A DNA stretch of 61,705 nt from CS1-C013 sp964353745 (GCA_964353745.1 CAYGWD010000002.1:1-61705), one strand, 5' to 3'. Shown: positions 39,449-47,686, counted from the stretch's first letter. Notes: generated by a model not told the origin, from the sequence alone. Numbers and translations: made by a program.

Positions 39449-39958
39449 TTATAATCCTCTAGATTTCTTTCCTGCGGATGTCAAGCCTCTGAATACCCTT
39501 CCTCTGTTGGCAGGAAGACATATCCAGTTTAACTTGGTATCGTTCTTTATGCAAGGATGCTCGGGGTCGACCATTATGATCTCGAACCATATGTGCTTTC
39601 CATCCTCGGCAATATAATAGCTGTTTAGGACTTCCAAGTTAGGGAACTTTCTCGCGACTCTCGCCTCCGCTATATGCTGCAGATTCATGGCAGGCGTCAT
39701 TGAGGTCATTCCTGCGTGCAAGGGCTTTCTTCCACCGACAAAGTGCTCTCTTTTGCTAGAACCTTTGCCAATTCTCGTTCTTGCCAAGACAAAACCCTGC
39801 TTTGCCTTGTATCCGAGTGAATGGGCCCTGTCTAGTTTTGTTGGCCTTTCTATTCTCAATGTGACAGGCTCTCTTCTCCAAGAAATTAGTCTTTCCTTGA
39901 TCATCTTTTCGTATTCAGGACTCTTCCTAAATTGTTTAAGGTACTTTGCATAACCCAT
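39449..39958 (-). CDS. rpl15e: Ribosomal protein L15e
   Basis: Basic large-subunit protein: GYAKYLKQFRKSPEYEKMIKE, ERPTKLDRAHSLGYKAKQGFVLARTRIGKG, HAGMTSMTPAMNLQHIAEARVARKFPNLEVLNSY, and C-terminal RGLTSAGKKSRGL. Length 169 is a little shorter than the usual 190-200. Normally heads the supercluster; here the Lrp, AIM24 and small membrane genes lie between it and rnp3. Confidence 0.94.
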   Translation of the reverse strand: MGYAKYLKQFRKSPEYEKMIKERLISWRREPVTLRIERPTKLDRAHSLGYKAKQGFVLARTRIGKGSSKREHFVGGRKPLHAGMTSMTPAMNLQHIAEARVARKFPNLEVLNSYYIAEDGKHIWFEIIMVDPEHPCIKNDTKLNWICLPANRGRVFRGLTSAGKKSRGL

Positions 39959-40034
39959 CTCACATCACCATAAGGTTTCAAGCTTTATTAAGTATAAGCA
40001 CAAGTGTTTTTATTCTTTTTGGTTTCAGAAATTT

Positions 40035-40211
40035 TCATCTATAGTTTTGCATAGAACTTTCCAGGTCACGCAAGAATAATCTAAATTTTTCTTCTTCAGT
40101 TACCTTCGTTGGTTTGGCTACTAATCTGTCGCTTATGCTAGCTATCCTTATGCCTTCAGAGATGAAATGCTCCCCAATCTTCCTTGGTTTGTTTGGCGAT
40201 TCTAAGGACAT
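40035..40211 (-). CDS. Small hypothetical protein, 58 aa
   Basis: ATG at 40211, 58 residues, basic N-terminus SPNKPRKIGEHFISEGIRIASISDRL and a charged helix TEEEKFRLFLRDLESS. Unrecognised. It lies between L15e and the small membrane gene on the minus strand and fills most of an otherwise gene-free 340 bases. Support is limited to the intact frame and the position. Confidence 0.4.
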   Translation of the reverse strand: MSLESPNKPRKIGEHFISEGIRIASISDRLVAKPTKVTEEEKFRLFLRDLESSMQNYR

Positions 40212-40303
40212 AAAAAAGATATCAACAGAAAAAGATTTAAAGCTGAATTTGCAGGCTAAGTTATTTATATTAAAAAATTTATAAGAGATGTAGGTGAAAA
40301 TTA

Positions 40304-40534
40304 ATGGGAGTAGAAAAAATCATACTAGGAATAATATTAGTGATAATAGGGTTGTTGCTTATATTGCCAGTCACTTGGTGCCAGAGCATTTCACTGCCTT
40401 GCTTTAGTTTGTGGCAGGATCTATGGCTAGTTCTCAAGGGTATTGTGCCGGCGTTTCTGATATTCATTGGAGCGATTTTAGTTTGGATAGAATCGGAAGA
40501 ACTGAAAATAGAGAGACCCAAGAGAAGAAGATAA
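40304..40534 (+). CDS. Small membrane protein, 76 aa
   Basis: Two transmembrane helices (IILGIILVIIGLLLILPVTW and WLVLKGIVPAFLIFIGAILVWI) separated by a short loop with two Cys (WCQSISLPCFS) and followed by a basic cytoplasmic tail (ERPKRRR). AGGTGA stands before the ATG. No family recognised. It converges with the PP-loop gene, the ends abutting. Confidence 0.65.
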   Translation: MGVEKIILGIILVIIGLLLILPVTWCQSISLPCFSLWQDLWLVLKGIVPAFLIFIGAILVWIESEELKIERPKRRR

Positions 40535-41500
40535 TCATACCCTTAGCTTATTTATTTCATCCAATTGTAAAATAGAGACGGTTAAACTTTTTATTAGTTT
40601 TTTGTTGCCGTATTTTACAATTGTTTTATTATCTTTTGCGTCAGAGTATCTGGCGGTCAACTGAGCCGCTTTCTCAATCGAGTCGTTTTTCTTAGGGCCT
40701 TGCAGGATTGTCAAGGGACTCCCTATGTCAGGAACTTCAAAGATGTAGTCTGTTCTTTGTTTTAACTCTAGCAACTTTTTGTTTTCTTCCTCGTTCCTGC
40801 CAACGATTATCTTGTTGTTCTTGTATCGGAAGTGCCTGCCTACCTTTAAGATTTCTAAATCTTCTTTCCTTATATTCTTCTTATGCATCAACAGGTCCCT
40901 GGTCTTATTGGCAAACTCCCTGTAAGTTAACAGGCAACCGCCAGCAGGTGAAGGGTACTCTTTTATTCCAAACTTCCTTGCCAATTTGAATTGCCTTTCC
41001 CTTTTCCTGCCGCTGATATCAAGCAGCCTGTTTCTATCAACCCATTTTTTCTCAGCCTCTGTTATTGGAAGCAGCTTGGCTGACAGAGGCCTTAGCAATC
41101 TTCCCTTCAAACCAGCTTCCTTCTCTATCAATTCCAAAGCATTCTTGTTCTGACTCATTGGCCTTTCTCCAAGAACCTCTCCTGTAAAAATGAATTTTGC
41201 TCCAATCTTTTTTGCATAATTCTTTGCTTTTTTAAACATGAATATCTTGCAGTCTATGCAAGGGTTCATCTCAGATCCATAGCCATGCTTGGGTTTCCTT
41301 AACATCTTCAGATAGTCTTTGGTAACGCCAATTTCCTTTAATGGAATTTTTATTTGCTCTGCCATTCTAATTGCATTTTTAGGCGGAAAGAAAGGCGTAT
41401 AGAAATTTACTAGTTCAACTTCTATTCCTTGTTCTTGAATCAGTTTTGCGGCTATTATAGAATCCAAACCGCCTGAAAACAAGCCTAACGCCTTAATCAT
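40535..41500 (-). CDS. PP-loop ATPase, ThiI/MnmA-like tRNA thiolation-type enzyme
   Basis: SGGLDS at residues 9-14 is the PP-loop of adenylating N-type ATP pyrophosphatases. CIDCK (about 80-84) and GGCLLT (about 185-190) hold the Cys pairs used for sulfur transfer or an Fe-S site in this group, and a C-terminal domain of about 100 residues (FRYKNNKIIVGRNEEENKKL...) resembles the NFACT-R/DUF814-type extension found in a subset. Likely role is tRNA thiolation or a related sulfur transfer; the exact nucleotide cannot be deduced. Stands alone, divergent from 41644. Confidence 0.75.
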   Translation of the reverse strand: MIKALGLFSGGLDSIIAAKLIQEQGIEVELVNFYTPFFPPKNAIRMAEQIKIPLKEIGVTKDYLKMLRKPKHGYGSEMNPCIDCKIFMFKKAKNYAKKIGAKFIFTGEVLGERPMSQNKNALELIEKEAGLKGRLLRPLSAKLLPITEAEKKWVDRNRLLDISGRKRERQFKLARKFGIKEYPSPAGGCLLTYREFANKTRDLLMHKKNIRKEDLEILKVGRHFRYKNNKIIVGRNEEENKKLLELKQRTDYIFEVPDIGSPLTILQGPKKNDSIEKAAQLTARYSDAKDNKTIVKYGNKKLIKSLTVSILQLDEINKLRV

Positions 41501-41541
41501 AATAGAGATTGCTTTTGATAATTTTAAAAATGATGCGCTAG

Positions 41542-41561
41542 TTCAAATCCTGCCCTCCGCA
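41542..41561 (+). repeat. tRNA 3'-end-like dispersed repeat, copy 5
   Basis: TTCAAATCCTGCCCTCCGCA, identical to copy 3; the preceding TGATGCGCTAG and following TGATGTTCTTC are also shared with copies 3 and 1 respectively. It stands before an orphan gene. No partner copy is seen on the other side. Confidence 0.65.
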
Positions 41562-41643
41562 CATCTGATGTTCTTCGCTAATTGACATGTAGAATGGCAA
41601 TAAGCATTTAAAGATTATTTTCTTATTTAATAAAACTGATTAA

Positions 41644-42114
41644 ATGACTACACTTTATACACTTGACATGGATTTGATAGACAGAAGTAAGGAGAACAAC
41701 CCTTCATTACATAAGATATATGTTCTAGAAAATCCTGAGAATCCTTGGAAAGATGAATGTAATGAGATTGCTAAAATGAAAAACGATTTGCAAAAATCTA
41801 GATTGTTGCAAAGAAGTCATTATGGAACTTTTGTTTGTCACTCTGATTTAGGTGGTGGCTATACTCTTTTGTCCGAATTTAATCCAAAAAATTATTTCTT
41901 GAAATTGCCTATACTTCTTAGAAACATCAACTTAGAAACACCAAAATTGCATGAAAGAGCATTTCCTATTGCTTCTGAAGCTAATATAGTGCCTTCACTG
42001 AATATTGCAGGAAGTGCTATTGCCAGCTTTGATCAAGAAATATTATTCGAGCAGGGTCCAGAAGCTTTTAGGGAAGAATGGTATCCTGAAACTGTGTTTA
42101 AAATTAAAAAATAA
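41644..42114 (+). CDS. Hypothetical protein, 156 aa
   Basis: Unrecognised soluble protein. Strand-rich N-terminus (TTLYTLDMDLI), then a polar stretch with YVLENPENPWKDECNEIAK, a possible active-site-like loop HYGTFVCHSDLGGGYTLLSEF and a mixed C-terminus. One Cys-His pair (VCHSD) is notable. It follows tRNA-3'-end-like copy 5 and precedes the cupin gene by 25 bases on the same strand. Confidence 0.6.
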   Translation: MTTLYTLDMDLIDRSKENNPSLHKIYVLENPENPWKDECNEIAKMKNDLQKSRLLQRSHYGTFVCHSDLGGGYTLLSEFNPKNYFLKLPILLRNINLETPKLHERAFPIASEANIVPSLNIAGSAIASFDQEILFEQGPEAFREEWYPETVFKIKK

Positions 42115-42139
42115 ATAATAGTAAATACAAATTCATAAG

Positions 42140-42517
42140 ATGATAGAGATACGAAAAGTAAGTGCTGACTCGAGAGGAAAACTGTTTGTTCTAAACGAGG
42201 ATGGCGTGGAATTTGCTCACATAGCCACAATAAAAAAGGGCGCATCCAGAGGCGGGCATTTTCACACCAAACCTGAAAAAATAATTGTCCTAGACGGGGA
42301 AGTGGAGTGCTGGCTCGCAAGGACCGAGAACAAAAACAAAGAAACAAAAGGTTCTCTGCACGAAGGCGAGGCTTTGGTAGTGGAGGCAGGAGCGGCCCAT
42401 CTGCTAAAAGCAAAAACAGACTCTGTAATAATAGGAGTTATAGGCGAGGCCGAGACGACCAACTACGAGCCTTACAGAAAAGTGGTTGAGGAATTTCTAG
42501 CTAAAGACAGCTCGTAA
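42140..42517 (+). CDS. Cupin-domain protein, 125 aa
   Basis: Single-domain cupin: GASRGGHFHTKPEKIIVLDGEVE is cupin motif 1 with the HxH pair and Glu ligand; motif 2 is weaker (VEAGAAHLLKAKTD, one His). Such small beta barrels bind metals and act as isomerases, dioxygenases or sugar-nucleotide epimerase relatives (the start IRKVSADSRGKLFVL resembles FdtA/WxcM-type). The actual reaction is unknown. GC-richer than its orphan neighbours. Confidence 0.75.
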   Translation: MIEIRKVSADSRGKLFVLNEDGVEFAHIATIKKGASRGGHFHTKPEKIIVLDGEVECWLARTENKNKETKGSLHEGEALVVEAGAAHLLKAKTDSVIIGVIGEAETTNYEPYRKVVEEFLAKDSS

Positions 42518-42526
42518 AAGATAAGA

Positions 42527-42540
42527 ATTTAAATCTAATT
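42527..42540 (+). promoter_or_regulatory. TATA-box promoter
   Basis: AATTTAAATCTAAT lies 36-49 bases before the ATG at 42576, a little farther than at other genes here, allowing a short leader with GTGATG. Confidence 0.4.
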
Positions 42541-42575
42541 TTATAATTATTTTTTAGTAGTAAAAATGTGATGCC

Positions 42576-43097
42576 ATGAGAGAAATTGTGGAATCCTTAA
42601 AGAGAGCTTTGGAGAAGAAAGATTTCTATAGAACTGTTGAAAAGACAGGAGAACTTTTCGTAAGAGGTATGGGTTACTCTCTTGTTGAAGAATTTGATCC
42701 TGTAGCTAACAGTGCTGAAAAAGCTTTGTCAGGCCGTTTTCCTAAAACATCTGTAAAATCTTTCAAGGGAACCCTTAGGGAAGCTTATCAAGAACCTATC
42801 GGTAGTTCTCTCAATGTTAGTCACTATGCAAATCCTTCAGCAGAAAAAACTGAAGGGTCTGTTTGTAGCATATGCTATTATGGCGGATACCCAGACGCTC
42901 TTAAACTGAGTAAAACAGAATTCTTTCCTTATGGTGTTCTGTGGACAGAAGCTCTTCCTAGCAAGGAACAATTCCCAAGCAGCCAAATACAGCACGTAGA
43001 AATACTGAAACTGCCGAAAACTCAATTTATTCAACTGAACTCTGAAGAATTTTTAGAAGCTATTGAAAAAGTCTTTGAAAAATCAAAAAATAAATAA
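42576..43097 (+). CDS. Hypothetical protein, 173 aa
   Basis: I do not recognise this protein. N-terminal helix IVESLKRALEKKDFYRTVEKTGELF, a middle with strand GYSLVEEFDP, a CSICYYGGYP segment and a long C-terminal stretch with SSQIQHVEILKLPKTQFIQLN. Probably a cytoplasmic alpha-beta protein. Own TATA box and codirectional with the dead nreA start that follows 20 bases later. Confidence 0.6.
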   Translation: MREIVESLKRALEKKDFYRTVEKTGELFVRGMGYSLVEEFDPVANSAEKALSGRFPKTSVKSFKGTLREAYQEPIGSSLNVSHYANPSAEKTEGSVCSICYYGGYPDALKLSKTEFFPYGVLWTEALPSKEQFPSSQIQHVEILKLPKTQFIQLNSEEFLEAIEKVFEKSKNK

Positions 43098-43117
43098 TTC
43101 TAGAAACAATTTCTAGC

Positions 43118-43297
43118 ATGGAAATTTTTTCTTCTGATACGGCATCCTTATGCGCGAAATGCAAGGGTAGGCTATGGTGTGGCAAGGACGGATGTCCTAT
43201 TCTTGTCAAGTTCTATACGCAGACAAAAGTCAAACCATTGATAGACTCGACATACATGGAAGGTTCTTCACCACCCTCAGTATTCATTAACCTCTAA
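43118..43297 (+). pseudogene. Displaced 5' end of nreA (dead start fragment, 59 codons)
   Basis: From ATG 43118 the frame encodes a sequence containing CAKCKGRLWCGKDGCPILVK and LIDSTYMEGSSPPSVFI, clearly homologous to the live NreA start (CALCKGRLWCGKGRCSLLIK, LIDSTMLSGSSPPSCFI). It ends abruptly with NL and a stop at the point where the live protein reads GSYGYPKVF. The two share most residues over about 47 positions but differ widely in codons. It is the probable native start of nreA, cut off by the insertion that follows. Confidence 0.88.
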
Positions 43298-43355
43298 GCG
43301 TTAAGTTTAAATCTCTTTACTTCTTAGTAATAATTGATAAAAAATAAATCAAAAT

Positions 43356-44129
43356 ATGATTGTTATGAATCAACTGACAACATATGTTATGCCGGAACCT
43401 CGCGTAAAGATTGTAGGCAGAGAATTTGGATTTGTAGGACAAGCTATTCCTGTAGAGGTTGAAGGCAACGTATTAGATTATCTAAGAGCAGCTGGCGTAT
43501 ATAATTCTGATGCGGATGTCCACAACGACTATGTTCATTTTGACGATAAATTTTCTGTGTCAGAAAGATTAGGAGAAGTTGATGAAGTATTAGCTATAAT
43601 TGATGGACCTAGACTGAAAAAAGATTTGGAGAGAAAGGGACATGCATTTTTGATGGCTAAAGGAGATGCCGGCAAGTTCAGAGATGATAAGGACAAAGGA
43701 TTTATAACATGCATAAACAGAGTAATTGAGGATTTAGTTTATCAGAAAATACCTAAAGAACTTAAGTTAGATTCTGAAGTAAGACATCTAAAATTGCAGG
43801 AGGCAGTTGAGCTAATGCTTTCTGACAAAGAAGTCAGAGATACAATGTGTGATTATTGGCAGAAAAATTTAGAAGTTTTTATTAGTTTATATAAACCAAA
43901 CAAGTCTTCTTATACATCGAAAGATGGGAAATTAGATATTGTACAAACTGAATCTGAATCTTTAAGTCCACTTATGGCTGCTTCTGTTGGGTCTAGGTGG
44001 AACGATTCCTATCCTCATCGTCGTCCCGTTGCTGGTACAGGCGGGTTGATAGGTAGGTCGGAAAATGGATCGTTGTACGGTTATGGCTCTACTGTCGCCA
44101 GTTTGAAAATGTCTCAAGTAAAAGAATAA
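43356..44129 (+). CDS. Hypothetical protein inside the nreA insertion, 257 aa
   Basis: Unrecognised. Residues 1-120 look alpha-beta (VKIVGREFGFVGQAIPVEVEG, DEVLAIIDGPRLKKDLERKG), the middle is helical (LQEAVELMLSDKEVRDTMCDYW), and the last 50 residues are Gly/Ser/Tyr-rich and probably flexible (GTGGLIGRSENGSLYGYGST). A TATA-like AGTTTAAATCTCTTTA (43304-43319) lies upstream. An alternative start is the ATG at 43365. It lies between the dead nreA start and a reverse-transcriptase remnant, so it may be cargo. Confidence 0.55.
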   Translation: MIVMNQLTTYVMPEPRVKIVGREFGFVGQAIPVEVEGNVLDYLRAAGVYNSDADVHNDYVHFDDKFSVSERLGEVDEVLAIIDGPRLKKDLERKGHAFLMAKGDAGKFRDDKDKGFITCINRVIEDLVYQKIPKELKLDSEVRHLKLQEAVELMLSDKEVRDTMCDYWQKNLEVFISLYKPNKSSYTSKDGKLDIVQTESESLSPLMAASVGSRWNDSYPHRRPVAGTGGLIGRSENGSLYGYGSTVASLKMSQVKE

Positions 44130-44161
44130 AAAAATTGTTTTCTAAAATAAATTATGCAAGA

Positions 44162-44382
44162 ACATTCTTTCCTTCTCTTCAAGTTAGAGGAGACTTGAGA
44201 ATATTCTATGATTACAAACTTCCAAGAAAAAGCAACATGGGAAAGTTTGAAAAGAAGTTAAGATACTAATTAAATATTATAAGGAAAATAAAATTACTAA
44301 AGAAAAATTAATGAAATCAGTAGAAAGATGGTTTGCTCATGCTAAATGTGGAAACATATATAAATATAGAAAAAATTTATGA
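44162..44382 (+). pseudogene. Reverse transcriptase C-terminal remnant (frameshifted)
   Basis: One frame reads LRIFYDYKLPRKSNMGKFEKKLR; after a one-base shift near 44266-44272 the other continues ILIKYYKENKITKEKLMKSV and ERWFAHAKCGNIYKYRKNL to a stop at 44382. Arg-Lys-Ser-Asn, a Lys/Arg helix, a SxxSWxxHA-type helix and a terminal NTYxxRKxL are the thumb-region and tail pattern of DGR/retron-like reverse transcriptases. The palm, with its catalytic YxDD, is absent, so this is a dead fragment. Confidence 0.6.
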
Positions 44383-44416
44383 AAATAATAAATAATACCA
44401 CCAACAATATTTAGTT

Positions 44417-45652
44417 ATGGGTAATGGGATTGTTAGTCTTTGGTCCTTACCAGAAGATAAAATTTATTTAGGTTTGGAAAAAGAATTCAAAGAAAAAATT
44501 TTCAATTCAGCAAAAGAATATGCAGGAACATGGGACAATCTTGGTAAAGAACTTAATTTAAAGGTAAATAAGTACGGTAATTGCAAAATTATAGAAAGTG
44601 CAAGATGTAAAAGATTTAGTCTTTCATTACTCAATAAAATTATAGATTATTTGAATTCTAAGGGTATAAGCATAGATAAAAGCCTCATAGAAAGAAAGGT
44701 AAATGTTATTTCTTCTAAACGTGGAGGATCGAACAAATTGGCTAACAGCATTTTCAATCCAAAATTGCCTTTTAATTTCGATACAATTGATGGGTCTACT
44801 GTAATATCCTCTATTTTTCACGATGGTGGAATCAATAGTAGAAGATTGCCTCATTACAGTAATCCTGAGAATCTAGAGTTAAGGCAAAAAGTTTACAAAG
44901 CTTTTACAAACGTTTTTGGAGAATTTGTGTCTAAAAAGAGCAATCCTATAGAAAATCAACAGTTATACTTTCCAAAAATAGTTGGGATTGTTCTAACTTA
45001 TGGATTAGGCATACCTTGTGGGAGAAGAGTTATAAACAATCCATCTATTCCTGAATTCATATTTAATTCTTCAGATGATATCAAATCAGCATTCATTCAA
45101 CAAGCTTTTGATGACGAGTCTCATGTTCATAGAACTGAGAGAAATATAAGCTTGAAATTATCGTCCGGATCAAAAAATCCTTCAAGCCTCATCATTGGCA
45201 TAAAAGACCTTTTAGAGGATTTGGGAATAGAGGCTAGCGGTCCTCATTATATCGATTACTATGAAACCAAAAAAAGTGTCAGAGCTTACAGATGGTATAT
45301 ATTAATAACACACCAGGATAATCTAAAAAGGTTCTATGAGAAAGTAGGGTTTCATTCGGCATACAAGCAAAAGAGACTTCAAGAGATAGTTCAGACCATC
45401 AAATGCCATCATTATTCTACTAAGAAAACGCATGAAATATATCAAATTGCTTGTAGAAATCTCCAAAAAAGATATGAATTTATAACCAGTAGAGAACTTG
45501 CTATAGAGTTAGGTAGGAGTCAAGAATTAGCCAAGAAAATTATTCAGAAACTTGTGAACAATAAAATTCTATTAGTTAAAGAATGCCGTCATGGAAACAG
45601 AGGAGCTAAATATGTTTTAGGTGATAAACATGAATCAGTGTGCATTGTGTAA
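44417..45652 (+). CDS. LAGLIDADG homing endonuclease (nreA-associated)
   Basis: A 411-residue protein with a clear LAGLIDADG helix IQQAFDDESHVHR near residue 227 and a weaker one around IVGIVLTYGLGIP (about 190). The N-terminal 100 residues look like an extra DNA-binding domain and the C-terminal 60 a winged helix (FITSRELAIELGRSQELAKKIIQKL... GAKYVLG). The last 23 bases overlap the start of nreA. Same layout as the kae1 endonuclease: dead host start, endonuclease with C-terminal winged helix, overlapping live host gene, although the two proteins are not close in sequence. Confidence 0.75.
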   Translation: MGNGIVSLWSLPEDKIYLGLEKEFKEKIFNSAKEYAGTWDNLGKELNLKVNKYGNCKIIESARCKRFSLSLLNKIIDYLNSKGISIDKSLIERKVNVISSKRGGSNKLANSIFNPKLPFNFDTIDGSTVISSIFHDGGINSRRLPHYSNPENLELRQKVYKAFTNVFGEFVSKKSNPIENQQLYFPKIVGIVLTYGLGIPCGRRVINNPSIPEFIFNSSDDIKSAFIQQAFDDESHVHRTERNISLKLSSGSKNPSSLIIGIKDLLEDLGIEASGPHYIDYYETKKSVRAYRWYILITHQDNLKRFYEKVGFHSAYKQKRLQEIVQTIKCHHYSTKKTHEIYQIACRNLQKRYEFITSRELAIELGRSQELAKKIIQKLVNNKILLVKECRHGNRGAKYVLGDKHESVCIV

Positions 45653-46856
45653 AGGTAGATTATGGTGTGGAAAAGGTCGTTGCTCACTTTTGATTAAGTT
45701 TTACTCTTATACAAAAGCAAAACCTCTCATTGATTCAACCATGCTTAGCGGTTCGAGCCCTCCATCGTGCTTTATTGGTTCCTACGGCTATCCCAAGGTA
45801 TTCGTAGGTCCAATGCTTCCTCCTCAACACGGCGATACGAGCATAATGGACACGCCTGAACTATGGGCTAACAAATCAATACAAGAGATAGTTGACTTTA
45901 GATTCCAGTTGGTGAGAGGAAAATACCTGACCAACATAAAGAATTTTGATGGAAAGATAGTTGAGATAACAAGAGAAATAGCTCTTGCAGAGAATTCGCC
46001 AGACGCGGAGGTCGAGTTCAAGACGAAACCCACTGGAAGAATTATTCTAAATGACGAGGTCCAACCATTCGGTCCTTCTGCATCAATGATTAAACTAGAT
46101 GTGGGAAATTATACGTACAATAAGAGAGTGGAAAAAGCGTTTTATGATACTGATTTGAAAGCCAAGGATGCTGTCATTAATTTGTATAAGGATGGTTTGC
46201 TGGTCTCTAAGATACAGAAAGCATTTTCAGTCGGCGCCTTTGGCTTGGAAAAGAACAGGAAATTCGTTCCAACTCGTTGGAGCATTACTGCTGTTGATGA
46301 TACGTTAGGTAAGAATATGATTGAATACACCAAAACCTATCCTATAATAAATGATTTCAAAATTTATGAGCATAACCAACTAGACAATAAATGGATTGTC
46401 CTTATGATTCCGAGGGAATGGTCTTACGAATTGATAGAGGCTTGGTATCCAAAGACATTGTGGAATCCTGATAGCGTGAGAACAGAGATTTTTTCTGACC
46501 ATGAATTTTATGACGGTAGAAAGACTTATGCAGAGATAGGCGGATGTTACTATGCAGCCAGACTTGCGGCCAACGAGTTGTTGAACAAGGAGAGAAGACA
46601 GGCAGGAGTCGTAATAATGAGAGAGGCTCATCCAGGATACATCATGCCCGTAGGAGTGTGGAATGTGAGGGAAGCCGTCAGACAGGCCGTTAAAAAGGAA
46701 CCAATGAGTTTTTCAACTTTGAACGAGTCACTAGCATATATCTCTAAGAAGATGGATATTCCTGTTAAGAAATGGATAGAGCATAGTGCTGTATTGAGAG
46801 ACACTCTGCAGCAAAAAAGATTGGTAGACTTTTTGAAGGTGAAAGAATGGAAGTAA
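45630..46856 (+). CDS. nreA: DNA repair protein NreA
   Basis: Archaeal Nre protein, which in haloarchaea acts in repair and binds PCNA. N-terminal zinc-knuckle-like CALCKGRLWCGKGRC, the conserved SSPPSCFIGSYGYPKVFVGPMLPP, and later DTPELWANKSIQEIVDFRF, SVGAFGLEKNRKFVPTRWSITAVDD and REAHPGYIMPVGVW. The terminal LQQKRLVDFLK fits a PCNA-interacting peptide. 408 residues. GGTGA lies before the ATG at 45630, inside the endonuclease gene. The first 50 or so codons were probably imported with the endonuclease; a dead version stands at 43118. Overlaps the next gene by ten bases. Confidence 0.9.
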   Translation: MNQCALCKGRLWCGKGRCSLLIKFYSYTKAKPLIDSTMLSGSSPPSCFIGSYGYPKVFVGPMLPPQHGDTSIMDTPELWANKSIQEIVDFRFQLVRGKYLTNIKNFDGKIVEITREIALAENSPDAEVEFKTKPTGRIILNDEVQPFGPSASMIKLDVGNYTYNKRVEKAFYDTDLKAKDAVINLYKDGLLVSKIQKAFSVGAFGLEKNRKFVPTRWSITAVDDTLGKNMIEYTKTYPIINDFKIYEHNQLDNKWIVLMIPREWSYELIEAWYPKTLWNPDSVRTEIFSDHEFYDGRKTYAEIGGCYYAARLAANELLNKERRQAGVVIMREAHPGYIMPVGVWNVREAVRQAVKKEPMSFSTLNESLAYISKKMDIPVKKWIEHSAVLRDTLQQKRLVDFLKVKEWK

Positions 46857-47641
46857 AAGAAGTAAAATGCAAGACGATAATGAGCAAGTCAGGGCTTCAT
46901 GACAGCGATTTTTCTATAAACCCATACAGGGGCTGCGAGCATAATTGCTTTTATTGTTACGCTCCCTTTGTGCTCAGAGAGAAGAGGCCATGGGGTACAT
47001 TCCTCGATGTCAAGACCAATGCAGCTGACGTCTTATCCAGAGAGATCTTGAAGAACAAGAGCGGAAACATTCTGATAAGCAGTGTCACAGACCCTTACCA
47101 GAGCTTAGAGAAGAAGTACAAGATAACTAGAGAATTGCTGAAGAAATTAAACAAGAATTTCTTTGTTTCAATACTGACCAAATCTGCTTTGGTCCTAAGG
47201 GATTTGGATTTGTTCAGGAAATTGAACTGCGAGGTCGGCATGACAATAACTACCCTAGACGATAATATAGCAAAAATATTCGAGCCCAATTCTTCTCCTC
47301 CCGAGGAAAGGCTTGATGCTTTGAGTTACATCAAAGTTTCAGGCATAAAGACTTACATATTTTTCGGTCCTCTGTTGCCTTTCATGAGCGATGTTAATCT
47401 AGAGAAATCAATCAGCAGGTTTTCAATGGCAAAGCCTGACAAAATATACGTTGATAAATTAAACATAAAAAGAAAGGACCATTGGGAAAAGATTAAAGCT
47501 GCGCTTGCGGCCAATTATCCTGACATGGTTGACAAGTGGGAAAAGGTTCTGTTTTCCGAGAATGATTATTATGAAAAGTTGAAGCAGCGGATAGTAGAAT
47601 TGTTCCAGAAATATGATTTGAAATACGAGTTATGCTATTAA
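46847..47641 (+). CDS. Radical SAM protein, spore-photoproduct-lyase-like
   Basis: YRGCEHNCFYCYAPF at residues about 27-41 has the Cx3Cx2C cluster motif and the Tyr of the SPL/SplB-like group; ISSVTDPYQSLEKKYKITRELL and SILTKSALVLRDLDLF are further family segments. Archaeal members are often beside nreA, as here, with a ten-base overlap suggesting a coupled operon. Its role is likely in DNA-damage reversal or a related radical reaction, but the substrate is unproven. 264 residues, normal length. Confidence 0.85.
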   Translation: MEVKEVKCKTIMSKSGLHDSDFSINPYRGCEHNCFYCYAPFVLREKRPWGTFLDVKTNAADVLSREILKNKSGNILISSVTDPYQSLEKKYKITRELLKKLNKNFFVSILTKSALVLRDLDLFRKLNCEVGMTITTLDDNIAKIFEPNSSPPEERLDALSYIKVSGIKTYIFFGPLLPFMSDVNLEKSISRFSMAKPDKIYVDKLNIKRKDHWEKIKAALAANYPDMVDKWEKVLFSENDYYEKLKQRIVELFQKYDLKYELCY

Positions 47642-47672
47642 GTTCACTTTCAAATTCGAGTAAAATAGTTAG

Positions 47673-47686
47673 ATTTAAATCCTTAA
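47673..47686 (+). promoter_or_regulatory. TATA-box promoter
   Basis: ATTTAAATCCTTAA ends 18 bases before the ATG at 47705 and rules out the in-frame ATG at 47690. Confidence 0.45.
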
